Source of the DNA: Candidatus Yaniella excrementigallinarum
Lineage (GTDB): Bacteria; Actinomycetota; Actinomycetes; Actinomycetales; Micrococcaceae
Assembly (NCBI GenBank): GCA_019113675.1
Contig: DXHA01000059.1
Coordinates: forward strand, 1-61,299
Length of the DNA: 61,299 bases
Direction: 5' to 3'
Shown: positions 27,202-36,761 of the stretch, one piece after another
Position numbering within the stretch: position 1 is the stretch's first letter
Layout of the letters: each line of letters begins with the position of its first letter
Position numbers and translations under genes: made by a program
Notes under the pieces: model-generated
Databases searched by the model: none
What the model saw: the letters and a program-made list of their open reading frames with translations, nothing else
Told to the model about the DNA's origin: nothing

Positions 27202-28554
27202 TCAAGCGCTGCGCCGGTTAGTGCTGTCGAGTTGCTCAGGGTGTGCTGGTGAGTAGGAAGATTTATTATCGTGCTGAGCATTTGGCGTGACTTCCAGCCC
27301 AAATATAGTTTGCAGAGCGGCTTCGTATTCTTCTAAGTTGCCTTCTGCAGCGGCTTGACGTGCCCGTACGGTTGGTTCATGCAAGATCTGACGAACCATG
27401 CGGCGCATGGCCAGTTGGACTTCTTCGGCAGCGGCGGTGCAACCGTGACGATCACGAACACGTTGCATTTCCTCTTCTAATACTGACATGGTGTGGCCAC
27501 GCAGGGTAACTATGGCGTCAGTGGCGCTACGTTCTCGTTTATCGGTCAGGTAGTCATCAACGGCTGCATCTACGAGTTGTTGTGCCTGGGCGATGGAGGC
27601 TTGCTGCTCGTTGGGGGCGGCCATTTTGACCGATTCTAAGGTGATCAGATCAACGGCGGGCAGATCGCCGATGGCCGGATCAAAGTCATGGGTGAGGGCT
27701 AGATCAAGCACCGTTAATCGGTGAGAAGCATTTTCGCGCAACTTCGCTAACTGTGCTGCGCTCAGTGTGCGTTCTCCGCCCGAAACTCCGATGAGAACAT
27801 CAGCTTCGGCGAAAGCCCCTTCGACATCGGCGCCACCAAGTGCCATCGCCCAGCCGCCGCGATCATCAACAAATTGCTGGGCGCGGCCCGATGAGGAATG
27901 TACAGCAACGTTTTTTGCGCCACGAGCTTGTAACTGGTTTAGAGTCGTACCAGCATAGGCGCCGGTTCCGACCAATAAAATATTGGCATCTTGCCAGAAG
28001 CGTTGGGCACCGACAATGGAAGTACCCGCTCGTAGTTCAGTAGCTAACTCTAGTGCTACAGAAACTATCGAGCGGCCCGTAGAGCCCAGTGCCGTTTGTG
28101 CACCGATGTCTTTTGCAGTACGCGAAGCGGTTTCAAATAGCTTTGTTAGGGTGCCGGTGGCATGTCCAGACTCGCGTGCCACCGATAGAGCCCGGCGTAC
28201 CTGCCCGGCGATTTCACGTTCCCCAATGACAGCGGATTTTAGCCCGGAACTTACCTCGAATAAGTGTCGGACCGCAGCGTCATTGCGATAAAGACGAAAC
28301 GCGTTGGCCACAGTGTTATCGGGCAGCCCTGCATTACTTGCGATGACTTCTAAAACGTCTTGTGCAGCCTGGTCAACATCATTGTCGCCAGCTTCAGCAT
28401 AGAGTTCAAGCCGGTTGCATGTAGACAGGGTGACAACCCCGGAAACAGTATTATCGGACAGCGATTCTGCGACCTCTGAAGCACCGCTTGCAAGTTGCGC
28501 CACCGTTTCGAGGTCCAGCCAGGTGTGCGCCGCGACTAATGAAAACATCACCAC
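27202..28554 (-). CDS. hemA: glutamyl-tRNA reductase
   Basis: 450 residues from GTG 28554. First step of C5 tetrapyrrole synthesis: glutamyl-tRNA(Glu) to glutamate-1-semialdehyde with NADPH. Catalytic Cys in TLSTCNRLELYAE (Cys46). NADPH domain: ILLVGTGAYAGTTLNQL. SVARESGHATGT and IGEREIAGQVRRAL in the catalytic domain are typical. Start is ambiguous: GGGAG at 28560-28564 sits five, eight or eleven bases before GTG 28554, GTG 28551 and ATG 28548; the family begin MVxFSL favours 28554. The ATG at 28566 overlaps this ribosome site. Divergent from hemE. Confidence 0.92.
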   Translation of the reverse strand: MVMFSLVAAHTWLDLETVAQLASGASEVAESLSDNTVSGVVTLSTCNRLELYAEAGDNDVDQAAQDVLEVIASNAGLPDNTVANAFRLYRNDAAVRHLFEVSSGLKSAVIGEREIAGQVRRALSVARESGHATGTLTKLFETASRTAKDIGAQTALGSTGRSIVSVALELATELRAGTSIVGAQRFWQDANILLVGTGAYAGTTLNQLQARGAKNVAVHSSSGRAQQFVDDRGGWAMALGGADVEGAFAEADVLIGVSGGERTLSAAQLAKLRENASHRLTVLDLALTHDFDPAIGDLPAVDLITLESVKMAAPNEQQASIAQAQQLVDAAVDDYLTDKRERSATDAIVTLRGHTMSVLEEEMQRVRDRHGCTAAAEEVQLAMRRMVRQILHEPTVRARQAAAEGNLEEYEAALQTIFGLEVTPNAQHDNKSSYSPAHPEQLDSTNRRSA

Positions 28555-28648
28555 AATAGCTCCCATCGTACGAAATCTGGCAGCTGGATCAAAATACGCG
28601 CCAACTTTTCGCTCTGGGAGCGACTACCTAAGCATTTAGGAAACCTGG

Positions 28649-28676
28649 AGTGTATTGAGCGCAGATGCTGGAATAA
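28649..28676 (-). promoter_or_regulatory. possible hemA promoter
   Basis: On the minus strand TTATTC (28671-28676), a 16-base spacer, then TACACT (28649-28654). The bases of the -35 overlap an AATAAT (28672-28677) on the plus strand that could be the -10 of a leaderless hemE message, so the two heme promoters may interfere. A CCTAA-GCAT-TTAGG repeat lies at 28627-28640 between the hemA promoter and gene. Confidence 0.35.
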
Positions 28677-28685
28677 TGAGCTGGT

Positions 28686-29819
28686 ATGAACCAAGAGTTG
28701 AATCAAACTTCGGCGCTGCCGGTTAATCATCCGCTTATAACTTCGGATTCAGAGAAATCTACCGCTCAGTCTGACCTGATCAAAGGTTACCGAGGAGATG
28801 TAGGAAATCGGCGGCCCGTCTGGTTTATGCGGCAGGCTGGACGCTCTTTGCCAGAATATCGTCAATTGCGCGAAGGCACCTCGATGCTTGAATCCTGTTT
28901 GATCCCAGAGATGGCATCGGAGATTACCCTCCAGCCGGTACGTCGACACGACGTCGATGCAGCAATCTTCTTTTCTGATATCGTCATCCCGCTCAAACTT
29001 GCCGGTATCGGAGTAGAGATCCAGCCCGGTGTGGGACCGGTATTGGATTCACCAATCCGCACCGCCGAAGATATTTCGAATCTGCCCGAGCTCACCGATG
29101 AAATGTTTGAGCCCATCACTCAGGCCGTTGAACTGACCGTGGCTGAGCTGGGTGCCCGCCCGCTGATTGGCTTTGCCGGGGCACCATATACGGTAGCGGC
29201 CTACATGGTCGAGGGCCGCCCTTCACGTGACCATCTGGGGCCAAGAACCATGATGCACAACGCACCTGAAGCTTGGCAGCGACTCATGGCCTGGACTGCT
29301 GAAGCATCCGGACGGTTCTTGCGGGCCCAGATTATGGCCGGCGCCTCGGCCGCCCAGCTGTTTGATTCCTGGGCCGGGTCGTTGTCTCGAGAAAACTATC
29401 AGCACCATGTGATGCCATATTCCCAGCAGACCCTGCGTCACGTGGATGACCTCACCGGCGACCACGGCATCCCGCTGGTGCATTTTGGTACCGGAACAGG
29501 CGACATTCTAGATTTGATGCGTGATGCTGGGGCCTCCGTGGTCGGCGTCGATTATCGACTACCACTGGATGAAGCTAACCGACGCCTGGGAAATACACCC
29601 GGTCCTGACGGTCGAACTAACGTAGTACTACAGGGCAATATTGATCCGGCTTTTCTTGCTGCTGACTGGGATGTGCTGGAATCTCACGTACGCGATGTAA
29701 TTCATCGCGGTGCAGCTGCACCCGGCCACGTGGTCAACCTGGGACACGGTGTGCCACCTTCCACTGATCCAGCCGTGTTGACCCGGTTAGTCGAACTCGT
29801 GCACTCCATCGAGTACTAA
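28686..29819 (+). CDS. hemE: uroporphyrinogen decarboxylase
   Basis: 377 residues. Decarboxylates uroporphyrinogen III to coproporphyrinogen III. Signatures: PVWFMRQAGRSLPEYR (active-site Arg and substrate-binding loop), FFSDIVIPL, GFAGAPYTVA, and QLFDSWAG, then VGVDYRLPLDEA and NLGHGVPPSTDP. It opens the heme operon; the ATG lies eight bases after AATAAT, and no Shine-Dalgarno sequence is seen. The next gene begins directly after its stop. Confidence 0.95.
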   Translation: MNQELNQTSALPVNHPLITSDSEKSTAQSDLIKGYRGDVGNRRPVWFMRQAGRSLPEYRQLREGTSMLESCLIPEMASEITLQPVRRHDVDAAIFFSDIVIPLKLAGIGVEIQPGVGPVLDSPIRTAEDISNLPELTDEMFEPITQAVELTVAELGARPLIGFAGAPYTVAAYMVEGRPSRDHLGPRTMMHNAPEAWQRLMAWTAEASGRFLRAQIMAGASAAQLFDSWAGSLSRENYQHHVMPYSQQTLRHVDDLTGDHGIPLVHFGTGTGDILDLMRDAGASVVGVDYRLPLDEANRRLGNTPGPDGRTNVVLQGNIDPAFLAADWDVLESHVRDVIHRGAAAPGHVVNLGHGVPPSTDPAVLTRLVELVHSIEY

Positions 29820-31244
29820 ATGTCGCATGTAGTAGTTGTTGGCGCCGGTATAGCTGGTCTGACCGCAGCATATTCTGCGGTCAAGGCAGGCCACCGTGTT
29901 ACCGTGCTGGAGGCCAGCAGCCGAGCTGGTGGGGCGGTGCAACCGCTACGGTTCAGCCTGCCCGAAGGCGAACTTGTCGTCGACGCCGGAGCAGAAGCCT
30001 ATGCCAGCCGTTCCGATCTTATCGGACAAATGGTTGAAGACTTGGGCCTGGCCGATCAGCTAGTGAGACCAAATCCTGCAGGATCATGGTTATATCTGCC
30101 CGAAATTGGTGCGGTGCCAGCACCTAAACTGGGTATGTGGGGGATACCGGCAAACCCGCAAGCAGCAGAAGTCGTTGCCGCGCTAGGCGCTGAACATGCT
30201 GCACGTGCTGCACACGATTTTGAGTTGCCTATGCACACTTGGGCAGCAAAGCGTGCTGCCGGTCAAACCATAACCATTGGTGAACTGGTAACTGACCGCT
30301 TTGGCCCCGCGGTATTAGAACGGCTCGTGGCTCCCGTCGTCGCAGGTGTGCACTCAGCGCATCCCAACGATGTCAACATCGAAAAAGTTGCCCCCGGGCT
30401 TATCGATAAAGCAATCCAGCTGGGCTCGGTCGCCAAGGCAGTATCTGACCTGCGCTCCTCAGCTCCACCGGGAGCCGCAGTGCAAACGCTGTGCGGTGGC
30501 ATGCAGCGGCTAGTAACCGCCCTGGTGGACTATGTACAAGCTCATGGTGACCTGCGGTGCAATACCGCGGTGGCTGCACTGGAGGCAACGGCAAAAACCC
30601 TGGTGACTCAACACGGTGAACGTATCCATGCCGATCACATCGTACTGGCCGTTAACGCCCCGAGGGTACACGATCTACTTTCTGGCATCATACAACTACC
30701 CAAGCGGCCTCAGCTGGGTGCCGGGGTCGGCCTGGTGATGATGGTCTTGGATGCGCCTGCCCTGGACGAATACCCTCGCGGTACCGGCATGCTGGTATCT
30801 CCGGCCGTAACACAGATCCAAGCCAAAGCTGCAACCCACGTGACCGCAAAATGGCAATGGGCCCAGCAAGCCGCTGAGGCACAGGCACCCCACCGGCATG
30901 TGTTACGTCTTAGCTATGGCCGAACTACCGACCCGATCGGTGGCACTGCCGTAGGCCATGACACCCCTGATGCCCGGCTTGTCGATTATGCCCTCAACGA
31001 TGCCGCAGCCATGTTTGGTCTGGCACCTGAAGACCTTACCCAACAGCTAAAGGCCACCGGTGTGGTGCGCTGGCGCGAGCCAATGCCACTGATAACAGCT
31101 GATAACACGGCCGCGATCACCGCCATCGAAGACGCCGCACAGGCAACCGACTGGCTGGATGTGACAGGCGCATGGTTCGCCGGGACCGGGCTGGCGGCCA
31201 TTACGCAGCATGCTTCATCAATCCCCATCCATCAACTACAGTAA
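29820..31244 (+). CDS. cgoX: coproporphyrinogen III oxidase, CgoX (HemY/HemG type)
   Basis: 474 residues. FAD-binding VVVGAGIAGLTAAYSA at the N-terminus, then VLEASSRAGGAVQ and a monoamine-oxidase-like substrate domain; C-terminal VTGAWFAGTGLAAI closes the FAD site. In actinobacteria this family makes coproporphyrin III from coproporphyrinogen III with O2 (it was formerly called protoporphyrinogen oxidase HemY). The presence of HemQ next to it fits the coproporphyrin route. ATG starts directly after the hemE stop (TAA-ATG). Confidence 0.88.
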   Translation: MSHVVVVGAGIAGLTAAYSAVKAGHRVTVLEASSRAGGAVQPLRFSLPEGELVVDAGAEAYASRSDLIGQMVEDLGLADQLVRPNPAGSWLYLPEIGAVPAPKLGMWGIPANPQAAEVVAALGAEHAARAAHDFELPMHTWAAKRAAGQTITIGELVTDRFGPAVLERLVAPVVAGVHSAHPNDVNIEKVAPGLIDKAIQLGSVAKAVSDLRSSAPPGAAVQTLCGGMQRLVTALVDYVQAHGDLRCNTAVAALEATAKTLVTQHGERIHADHIVLAVNAPRVHDLLSGIIQLPKRPQLGAGVGLVMMVLDAPALDEYPRGTGMLVSPAVTQIQAKAATHVTAKWQWAQQAAEAQAPHRHVLRLSYGRTTDPIGGTAVGHDTPDARLVDYALNDAAAMFGLAPEDLTQQLKATGVVRWREPMPLITADNTAAITAIEDAAQATDWLDVTGAWFAGTGLAAITQHASSIPIHQLQ

Positions 31245-31278
31245 TTTCTACGCTTTGTAGAAACCACAAGGAGCACAA

Positions 31279-31989
31279 GTGACTGACTCAACCAATGTCG
31301 TTCGTGGCGAAGAATCGGCAACCAGCTGGTTCACTACCTATACCATTTTTGCCCGCAAAGAAGATGCACCGGCAAAATCCCAAGACCAGATCAGCCGTGA
31401 CAACACGGAATTTCACCAGCTGGTCACACAGCTTGCGGATCAGGGCGTGACCGTGCGCGGTCTCTACGACGTCTCAGGTATGCGGGCTCATGCTGACATC
31501 ATGGTGTGGATGTGGTCCAAGTCCCCAGAGGCACTACAAGAAGCCATCCGACAAATCCGCCGCTCAGGGCTGTTTTCCACCACCACGCTGGCCTTTAGCG
31601 CCATGGGCGCCGATCGGATGGCCGAATTCAACCCCGAACACGTACCAGCATTTACCGAAGGCCGTAAACCACGCAAATGGTTGTGCTTCTACCCATTTGT
31701 CCGCTCATATGATTGGTACACCATGGAAGCAAGCGAACGCGCCCGGTTGTTGCGCTCCCACGGCAAACTCGGCCAAGAATTCCCAGATGTATGGGCCAAT
31801 ACCGTCTCGGCATTCGGTCTCAATGACTGGGAATGGCTTTTGGGCCTAGAATCTCCGCGGCTGGAACTGCTCGTGGATATGATGCGTTCACTGCGTAACA
31901 ACGAAACCCGCCACTACGTGCGCGAAGAAATCCCGTTCTACACCGGCCACTACGTTGAGGTCGATGAAGTCGCAGAGGTGCTGGCCTAA
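31279..31989 (+). CDS. hemQ: coproheme decarboxylase HemQ (ChdC)
   Basis: 236 residues, GTG start with AAGGAG five to seven bases upstream. Chlorite-dismutase-like fold; converts coproheme to heme b with peroxide. Key segment: FYPFVRSYDWYTM with Tyr144 as the likely radical Tyr, plus GQEFPDVWANTV. The proximal His is expected around residues 160-170. Such a gene next to cgoX and hemE defines the coproporphyrin-dependent pathway of Gram-positive bacteria. The ferrochelatase gene is not in this window. Confidence 0.93.
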   Translation: MTDSTNVVRGEESATSWFTTYTIFARKEDAPAKSQDQISRDNTEFHQLVTQLADQGVTVRGLYDVSGMRAHADIMVWMWSKSPEALQEAIRQIRRSGLFSTTTLAFSAMGADRMAEFNPEHVPAFTEGRKPRKWLCFYPFVRSYDWYTMEASERARLLRSHGKLGQEFPDVWANTVSAFGLNDWEWLLGLESPRLELLVDMMRSLRNNETRHYVREEIPFYTGHYVEVDEVAEVLA

Positions 31990-32993
31990 TGGCCTACCGT
32001 ATTGGAACCCGAGGCTCCGCATTGGCCACCACGCAAACCCAATGGGTGGCCGATGCAATGTCCACACCAGAGACCACCTTTGAACAAGTCGTGATCAAAA
32101 CCACCGGCGATATCACCACCGGGTCACTGGCAAATTTGGGTGGCACAGGCGTGTTTGCCACAGCGCTGCGTCAAGCCGTTATCGACGGCGACGTCGACAT
32201 GGCGGTGCACTCGCTTAAAGATCTTCCCGCAAAACAGCCCGCCGAACTACACATTGCCGCCATTGCGCAACGTGCTGATGTTCGGGATGCGCTGTGCGCT
32301 TCCAACGGGATGACCCTGGATACCCTGCCCCACGCAGCCCGGATCGGCACCGGTTCACCGCGGCGAGTGGCACAACTGCTGGCCCTGCGCCCAGACCTAG
32401 AAATGGTAGATATCCGCGGCAACGTGCACACCCGGTTGGCACGTGTGGCTGGCTATGAACATCACCACGACAATGCCCCGGCAGCAGCAGGCTCACCCAA
32501 AGGTGACCTCGACGCCGTCGTACTGGCTTGTGCTGGCCTGGATCGTCTCAACCTGCAGTGGGCAATCACCGAACGTATTGACCCGGCGAAAATGCTGCCC
32601 GCACCGGGACAGGGCTCCTTGGCCGTTGAAGTTTCGGCGCTGAAAACCCTGGATCCGGAACTGACGACGGCGCTGACCGAAGTCGACCATACTGCCGGAC
32701 GACTAGAGGCCACCGCCGAGCGCGCTCTACTGGAAACTCTGGAGGCTGGTTGTGCGGCACCGCTGGGTGGGCTAGCCCGGTATACCGAAGGCAATCTGCA
32801 TCTGGATGCAGTGGTCGCGGCCATGGATGGTACTGAAACTATCCGCAGGTCAGCCTCCACTGGCATCGCTACCGACGCGATTACCGATGCCACTTTGGAC
32901 GCGGCTTATTCATTAGGAGTCCAGGTAGCTCAGATGTTGATCAGTCAAGGTGTTGATCTGTTACCTCCTGGGCCACCGCGCGGCACCCGATGA
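31989..32993 (+). CDS. hemC: hydroxymethylbilane synthase
   Basis: 334 residues, shares a base with the hemQ stop (TAATG). Assembles four porphobilinogens into hydroxymethylbilane on a dipyrromethane cofactor tethered to Cys255 in ETLEAGCAAPLGG. Other signatures: RIGTRGSALATTQTQ at the N-terminus, VHSLKDLPAK, IGTGSPRRVAQL, DIRGNVHTRL and LPAPGQGSLAVE. The C-terminus overlaps hemD by 4 bases (ATGA). Confidence 0.95.
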   Translation: MAYRIGTRGSALATTQTQWVADAMSTPETTFEQVVIKTTGDITTGSLANLGGTGVFATALRQAVIDGDVDMAVHSLKDLPAKQPAELHIAAIAQRADVRDALCASNGMTLDTLPHAARIGTGSPRRVAQLLALRPDLEMVDIRGNVHTRLARVAGYEHHHDNAPAAAGSPKGDLDAVVLACAGLDRLNLQWAITERIDPAKMLPAPGQGSLAVEVSALKTLDPELTTALTEVDHTAGRLEATAERALLETLEAGCAAPLGGLARYTEGNLHLDAVVAAMDGTETIRRSASTGIATDAITDATLDAAYSLGVQVAQMLISQGVDLLPPGPPRGTR

Positions 32994-33733
32994 GAATCGT
33001 TTTGACCCGACAACCTGCTCAGGCCGGCCATATAGAGGCCGGTCTGGAGCAGTTGGGCTACCACATAGACTTTCTGCCTCTAACGGATTTTCAGTTGCCG
33101 CAACACACGGCAACACTGGATGCCATGGTGGAAGGTTTACACAACGGCATATGGCAGCGGGTGCTGTTGACCAGTCCCAACACCATCCGGGCGCTTATAG
33201 CACGCGGCTGGGACCCTGCCCACACTGAAACTCGCACCGCGATTGCCGTCACCGGACCCGGAACCGCGCGGGTCCTGTACGATTACGGTGCACAACACAC
33301 CCCCTGGATGCCTCAAGATGATGCTTCCGCGGCGGGCATTCTCAACCAGTTTCCACCCGGACCAGGCACCATAGCCCTACCACAAGGTGCAGCAGCCGGC
33401 AGTGCGATGCGTACCGGATTGAGCCAACTTGGTTGGTGTGTAACCCATACGGTCGCATACCAAACAGTGGACTACCCGGCCGATCCGGCACGCGCCCTAT
33501 TGCCAGCCCACTCCGACGCCCTGAAACCAGAAGACCTTACCGACGACGACGTCGTCATACTCACCGCGCCCACAGCCGCCCGGCGCTGGGCGCATATTCA
33601 AGTACCGGTACGCGCAGTGGTCGCTATCGGCCAGCCGACCAGACGAGTAGCCCAACAAGCCGCCATTGAACTTGCAGCCACCGCAGCATCACCGGACACC
33701 GCCGGGCTCGCCGCAGCTGTTGACCGTCTCTGA
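32990..33733 (+). CDS. hemD: uroporphyrinogen-III synthase
   Basis: 247 residues, 4-base overlap with hemC. Closes hydroxymethylbilane with inversion of ring D. The family is weakly conserved: the N-terminal RIVLTRQPAQAG, LLTSPNTIRALI, and TAPTAARRWA in the second domain fit. The position between hemC and hemB is the main support. A few HemD proteins are fused to methyltransferases; this one is not. Confidence 0.85.
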   Translation: MRIVLTRQPAQAGHIEAGLEQLGYHIDFLPLTDFQLPQHTATLDAMVEGLHNGIWQRVLLTSPNTIRALIARGWDPAHTETRTAIAVTGPGTARVLYDYGAQHTPWMPQDDASAAGILNQFPPGPGTIALPQGAAAGSAMRTGLSQLGWCVTHTVAYQTVDYPADPARALLPAHSDALKPEDLTDDDVVILTAPTAARRWAHIQVPVRAVVAIGQPTRRVAQQAAIELAATAASPDTAGLAAAVDRL

Positions 33734-33748
33734 ACCCGAAAGGACCCC

Positions 33749-34717
33749 ATGTTTTATCACCGTCCTCGCCGCCTACGCCAGTCGACTGCTATGCGCAATC
33801 TTGTGGCACAGAACCGGCTGGCCCCGGCTGACCTGATCCTGCCGGTCTTCGTCAAAGAAGGTGCTGACCAGCCCATCGATATTTCCTCGATGCCCGGTGT
33901 ACAACAGCACAGCATGGACTCACTGAAAGCCGCAGCTCATGATGCCGTAAGCGCCGGGGTTGGCGGAATAATGTTATTCGGCGTCCCAGAACGTCTAGAT
34001 GCGCAAGGCAGCGCCGGCGTTGATCCGCAAGGTATTCTCAACCTAGCCATTGCAGAAGTCGTAGCCGAAGTTGGCAATGAGATGGTCGTGATGGCAGACA
34101 CCTGTCTGGATGAATTCACCGATCATGGTCATTGCGGTGTGCTTGACGATGACGGCGTGGTCGATAACGATGCAACAAACGCCATATATGCTCGCATGGC
34201 CCTTGCCCAAGCAGAAGCCGGCGTGCATGTGGTCTCCCCATCGGGCATGATGGATGGCCAGGTTGGAGTCATTCGCCAAGCACTTGAAGCAGCCGGACAC
34301 ACCAACACGGCAATCCTGGCCTACTCGGCAAAATATGCTTCGGCATTTTATGGACCATTCCGCGAAGCTGTTGATTCGGCACTGGTTGGTGACCGCAAAA
34401 CCTACCAAATGGACTCGGCCAATCGTACCGAAGCGATCTTGGAAACCGAATTGGATATTGCCGAAGGCGCCGATATGGTCATGGTTAAACCGGCCATGTC
34501 CTATCTGGATATTCTGCGCGATGTGGCCAATACCTCCACCGTGCCGGTGGCCGCTTACCAAATCTCAGGAGAATACGCCATGATCGAGGCCGCCGCTGCA
34601 AACGGGTGGATCGAACGCGAACCGGCCGTATTGGAATCCCTGACCGCCATCCGTCGCGCTGGCGCCCAAAATATTTTGACCTACTACGCTACCGAAGCTG
34701 CCCGCCTACTCGCCTAG
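33749..34717 (+). CDS. hemB: delta-aminolevulinic acid dehydratase (porphobilinogen synthase)
   Basis: 322 residues, GAAAGGA upstream. Condenses two aminolevulinates to porphobilinogen. The two active-site Lys lie in [13 protein letters not shown] and [11 protein letters not shown]. The metal loop reads [14 protein letters not shown]: two of the three Zn-ligand Cys of the Zn-type (DxCxC...HCG) are kept and the middle one is Asp, as in other actinobacterial HemB proteins. The start of the next gene, hemL, is 8 bases after its stop. Confidence 0.95.
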   Translation: MFYHRPRRLRQSTAMRNLVAQNRLAPADLILPVFVKEGADQPIDISSMPGVQQHSMDSLKAAAHDAVSAGVGGIMLFGVPERLDAQGSAGVDPQGILNLAIAEVVAEVGNEMVVMADTCLDEFTDHGHCGVLDDDGVVDNDATNAIYARMALAQAEAGVHVVSPSGMMDGQVGVIRQALEAAGHTNTAILAYSAKYASAFYGPFREAVDSALVGDRKTYQMDSANRTEAILETELDIAEGADMVMVKPAMSYLDILRDVANTSTVPVAAYQISGEYAMIEAAAANGWIEREPAVLESLTAIRRAGAQNILTYYATEAARLLA

Positions 34718-34725
34718 GAGACTCA

Positions 34726-36024
34726 TTGACAACAAATCAACAAGCCTATGACGCCGCTCGTGCCATTATCCCCGGCGGAGTAAATTCACCGGTTCGCGGA
34801 TTCGGTTCCGTTGGTGGCACTCCGGCTGCCATGGTCAAAGCCGCTGGACCCTATCTAACCGACGTCGAAGACAACACCTATGTGGATTTGGTCGGTTCCT
34901 GGGGCCCTATGCTGCTGGGTCATAATCATCCAGCCGTGGTGGATGCCGTGCATCAGGCCGTGGACGAGGGGCTATCTTTTGGTACATCTACACCCAGTGA
35001 ATCCCAGCTGGCTGAACTGATTGGCAACATTATGCCGGTTGAACGCGTGCGTTTTGTATCCACCGGAACCGAAGCCACAATGACGGCGATCCGGCTAGCC
35101 CGGGGTGCTACCGGACGTAACCTGATCATCAAATTTGCCGGCTGCTATCACGGTCACTCCGATGGCCTATTGGCGGCTGCCGGTTCTGGGCTAGCCACCC
35201 ATGCGCTACCGGATTCCGCCGGTGTGCCAGAAGCTATCACCAGCCAAACCCTCGTGTTGCCATATAACGACCAGGACGCTGTTAAACAAGCCTTTGAAAC
35301 CTACCCGGATCAAATAGCCGGTATTATCACTGAATCTGCCCCTGCCAATATGGGTGTTGTCCCGCCCAAACCTGGTTTCAACGCCTTTTTGCGCGATATC
35401 ACAAGTCAGCACGGGGCAGTATTTATCATGGACGAAGTACTTACTGGCTTTCGTGCTACCAAAACCGGCGGGTGGGGACTCGATAACGCCGACTGGGCAC
35501 CGGATTTGTTTACCTTCGGCAAGGTCATTGGCGGAGGACTGCCGGTTGCTTCGGTAGCAGGTAGCGCCCAAGTCATGGATCTCTTGGCTCCAGTGGGCCC
35601 TGTATACCAAGCCGGAACGCTATCGGGTAACCCCATTGCCATGGCAGCCGGCTATGCCACACTGACCCACGCAGATGACGCAGCCTATGCCACCATTGCC
35701 CAGCGGTCCACACAGCTTCAATCCATGGTGGCCGAAGCGCTCGACGCCGAAGGTGTTAACCACTCTATTCAGCGGGCAGGATCATTATTCTCAATCGCCT
35801 TTGGCACCGCCGAAACCGGCGTCATCAACTACGAAGATACCCAAGCTCAAGAAGCTTTCCGTTATGGACCATTTTTCCACGCGATGCTTGATGGCGGTGT
35901 ATATTTGGCGCCTTCAGTCTATGAAGCTTGGTTTATCTCGGCTGCCCATGATGATAGTGCGATGAACAAAATTGCTGAGGCTTTGCCGGCGGCAGCAAAG
36001 GCTGCTGCAGCGGCAACCGCATAA
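34726..36024 (+). CDS. hemL: glutamate-1-semialdehyde 2,1-aminomutase
   Basis: 432 residues from TTG 34726. PLP aminomutase of the C5 pathway, product 5-aminolevulinate. The unusual TTG start is chosen because TAGGAG lies five bases upstream and the product then begins [25 protein letters not shown] (read here in pieces), as expected for GSA-AM; other in-frame starts would run into hemB. Schiff-base Lys266 in [13 protein letters not shown]. Other motifs: [55 protein letters not shown] strong terminator follows. Confidence 0.94.
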   Translation: MTTNQQAYDAARAIIPGGVNSPVRGFGSVGGTPAAMVKAAGPYLTDVEDNTYVDLVGSWGPMLLGHNHPAVVDAVHQAVDEGLSFGTSTPSESQLAELIGNIMPVERVRFVSTGTEATMTAIRLARGATGRNLIIKFAGCYHGHSDGLLAAAGSGLATHALPDSAGVPEAITSQTLVLPYNDQDAVKQAFETYPDQIAGIITESAPANMGVVPPKPGFNAFLRDITSQHGAVFIMDEVLTGFRATKTGGWGLDNADWAPDLFTFGKVIGGGLPVASVAGSAQVMDLLAPVGPVYQAGTLSGNPIAMAAGYATLTHADDAAYATIAQRSTQLQSMVAEALDAEGVNHSIQRAGSLFSIAFGTAETGVINYEDTQAQEAFRYGPFFHAMLDGGVYLAPSVYEAWFISAAHDDSAMNKIAEALPAAAKAAAAATA

Positions 36025-36049
36025 CACACAAAACAATAGTCAAAACAGC

Positions 36050-36088
36050 ACCGCTGGGAACGCATTGAGCGCTTCCCAGCGGTTTTTT
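36050..36088 (+). terminator. Rho-independent terminator closing the heme operon
   Basis: 11-bp stem ACCGCTGGGAA (36050-36060) with TTCCCAGCGGT (36073-36083), 12-base loop, then a run of six T (36083-36088). Confidence 0.88.
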
Positions 36089-36349
36089 AATACAAAGTTC
36101 TGTGAACGATCGTCTCTAATGTGAAGATCCAAATCTCAGGTCAATAAGCACGCAGCATGCCGGGCAGGCCGTTTTGACGAACCCACTGGTGAGAACCTGT
36201 TTTGTCGTCGCGTCGATAAAAGCACCTAGTCGATCCTGCAACTATAAGCCCCAACGAATCGAGCTGGGCCAATGCGCAGGACCATTGTTTCGCGACATGG
36301 CTCAGCGTACACTGACATCCACGAAAAACCCCCGATCATTGGAGACGGG
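36089..36349. other. intergenic region before the gas-vesicle operon
   Basis: About 260 bases between the heme terminator and the first gvp gene. A sigma-70-like promoter is at 36285-36313 (separate entry). Upstream of it no gene is recognised; TTGACG at 36174-36179 could be part of another promoter, but no matching -10 is clear. Confidence 0.4.
36285..36313 (+). promoter_or_regulatory. probable promoter of the gvp operon
   Basis: TTGTTT (36285-36290), 17-base spacer, TACACT (36308-36313); transcription would begin near 36320, about 30 bases before the first gvp ATG (36350). Confidence 0.5.
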
Positions 36350-36739
36350 ATGGGCAATAATACAAAACAAATGGCGCTGCTAGCAGCAGGCTACTTGCTA
36401 GGGCGAACCAAGACTATGAAAACAGTCCTGCTAGTTGCTGGGGGAGTCGCGTATGGTCGACTTACGGCCCAACGCGATGATGAGCAGCAGACCGATTCAA
36501 CTGCTAAGTCCCTGTTAAATTCCCCAGAGCTACAGCGCATCACCTCCGGTTTAGCGGACGCCGCTCGCGGCGTCGTTTCAGCAACTGCATCAAAGGGTGT
36601 GGAAATGCTGAATCAGAACCTACAAAACAGATCGGCCGCGCTTCGCGAAAATACCGAATCCACTCAGTCCACAGATCAACAGGGTGAGTCTCAAGAGGAT
36701 GCCGAAGGTTCAGAAGAGCCGACAGCATCCGAAGATTAG
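36350..36739 (+). CDS. small hydrophobic-headed protein of the gvp operon (GvpY-like)
   Basis: 129 residues from ATG 36350, with GGAG five bases upstream. An N-terminal hydrophobic stretch with Gly (ALLAAGYLLGRTKT, VLLVAGGVAYG) is followed by an amphipathic part and a Ser/Glu/Gln-rich tail. The position before a SRPBCC gvp gene corresponds to GvpY of Streptomyces clusters; homology is likely but not proven. It may help in vesicle assembly at the membrane, function unknown. Confidence 0.6.
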   Translation: MGNNTKQMALLAAGYLLGRTKTMKTVLLVAGGVAYGRLTAQRDDEQQTDSTAKSLLNSPELQRITSGLADAARGVVSATASKGVEMLNQNLQNRSAALRENTESTQSTDQQGESQEDAEGSEEPTASED

Positions 36740-36761
36740 AACAAGAGCGGAGGCGAATAAC

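Noticed and set aside
28627-28640. IdeR/DtxR iron box upstream of hemA
   Set aside because: The CCTAA-GCAT-TTAGG repeat is too short and its half-sites face the other way compared with the iron-box consensus.
31279-31989. Chlorite dismutase
   Set aside because: HemQ and chlorite dismutase share the fold, but the gene lies inside a heme operon and carries the HemQ-type Tyr segment.
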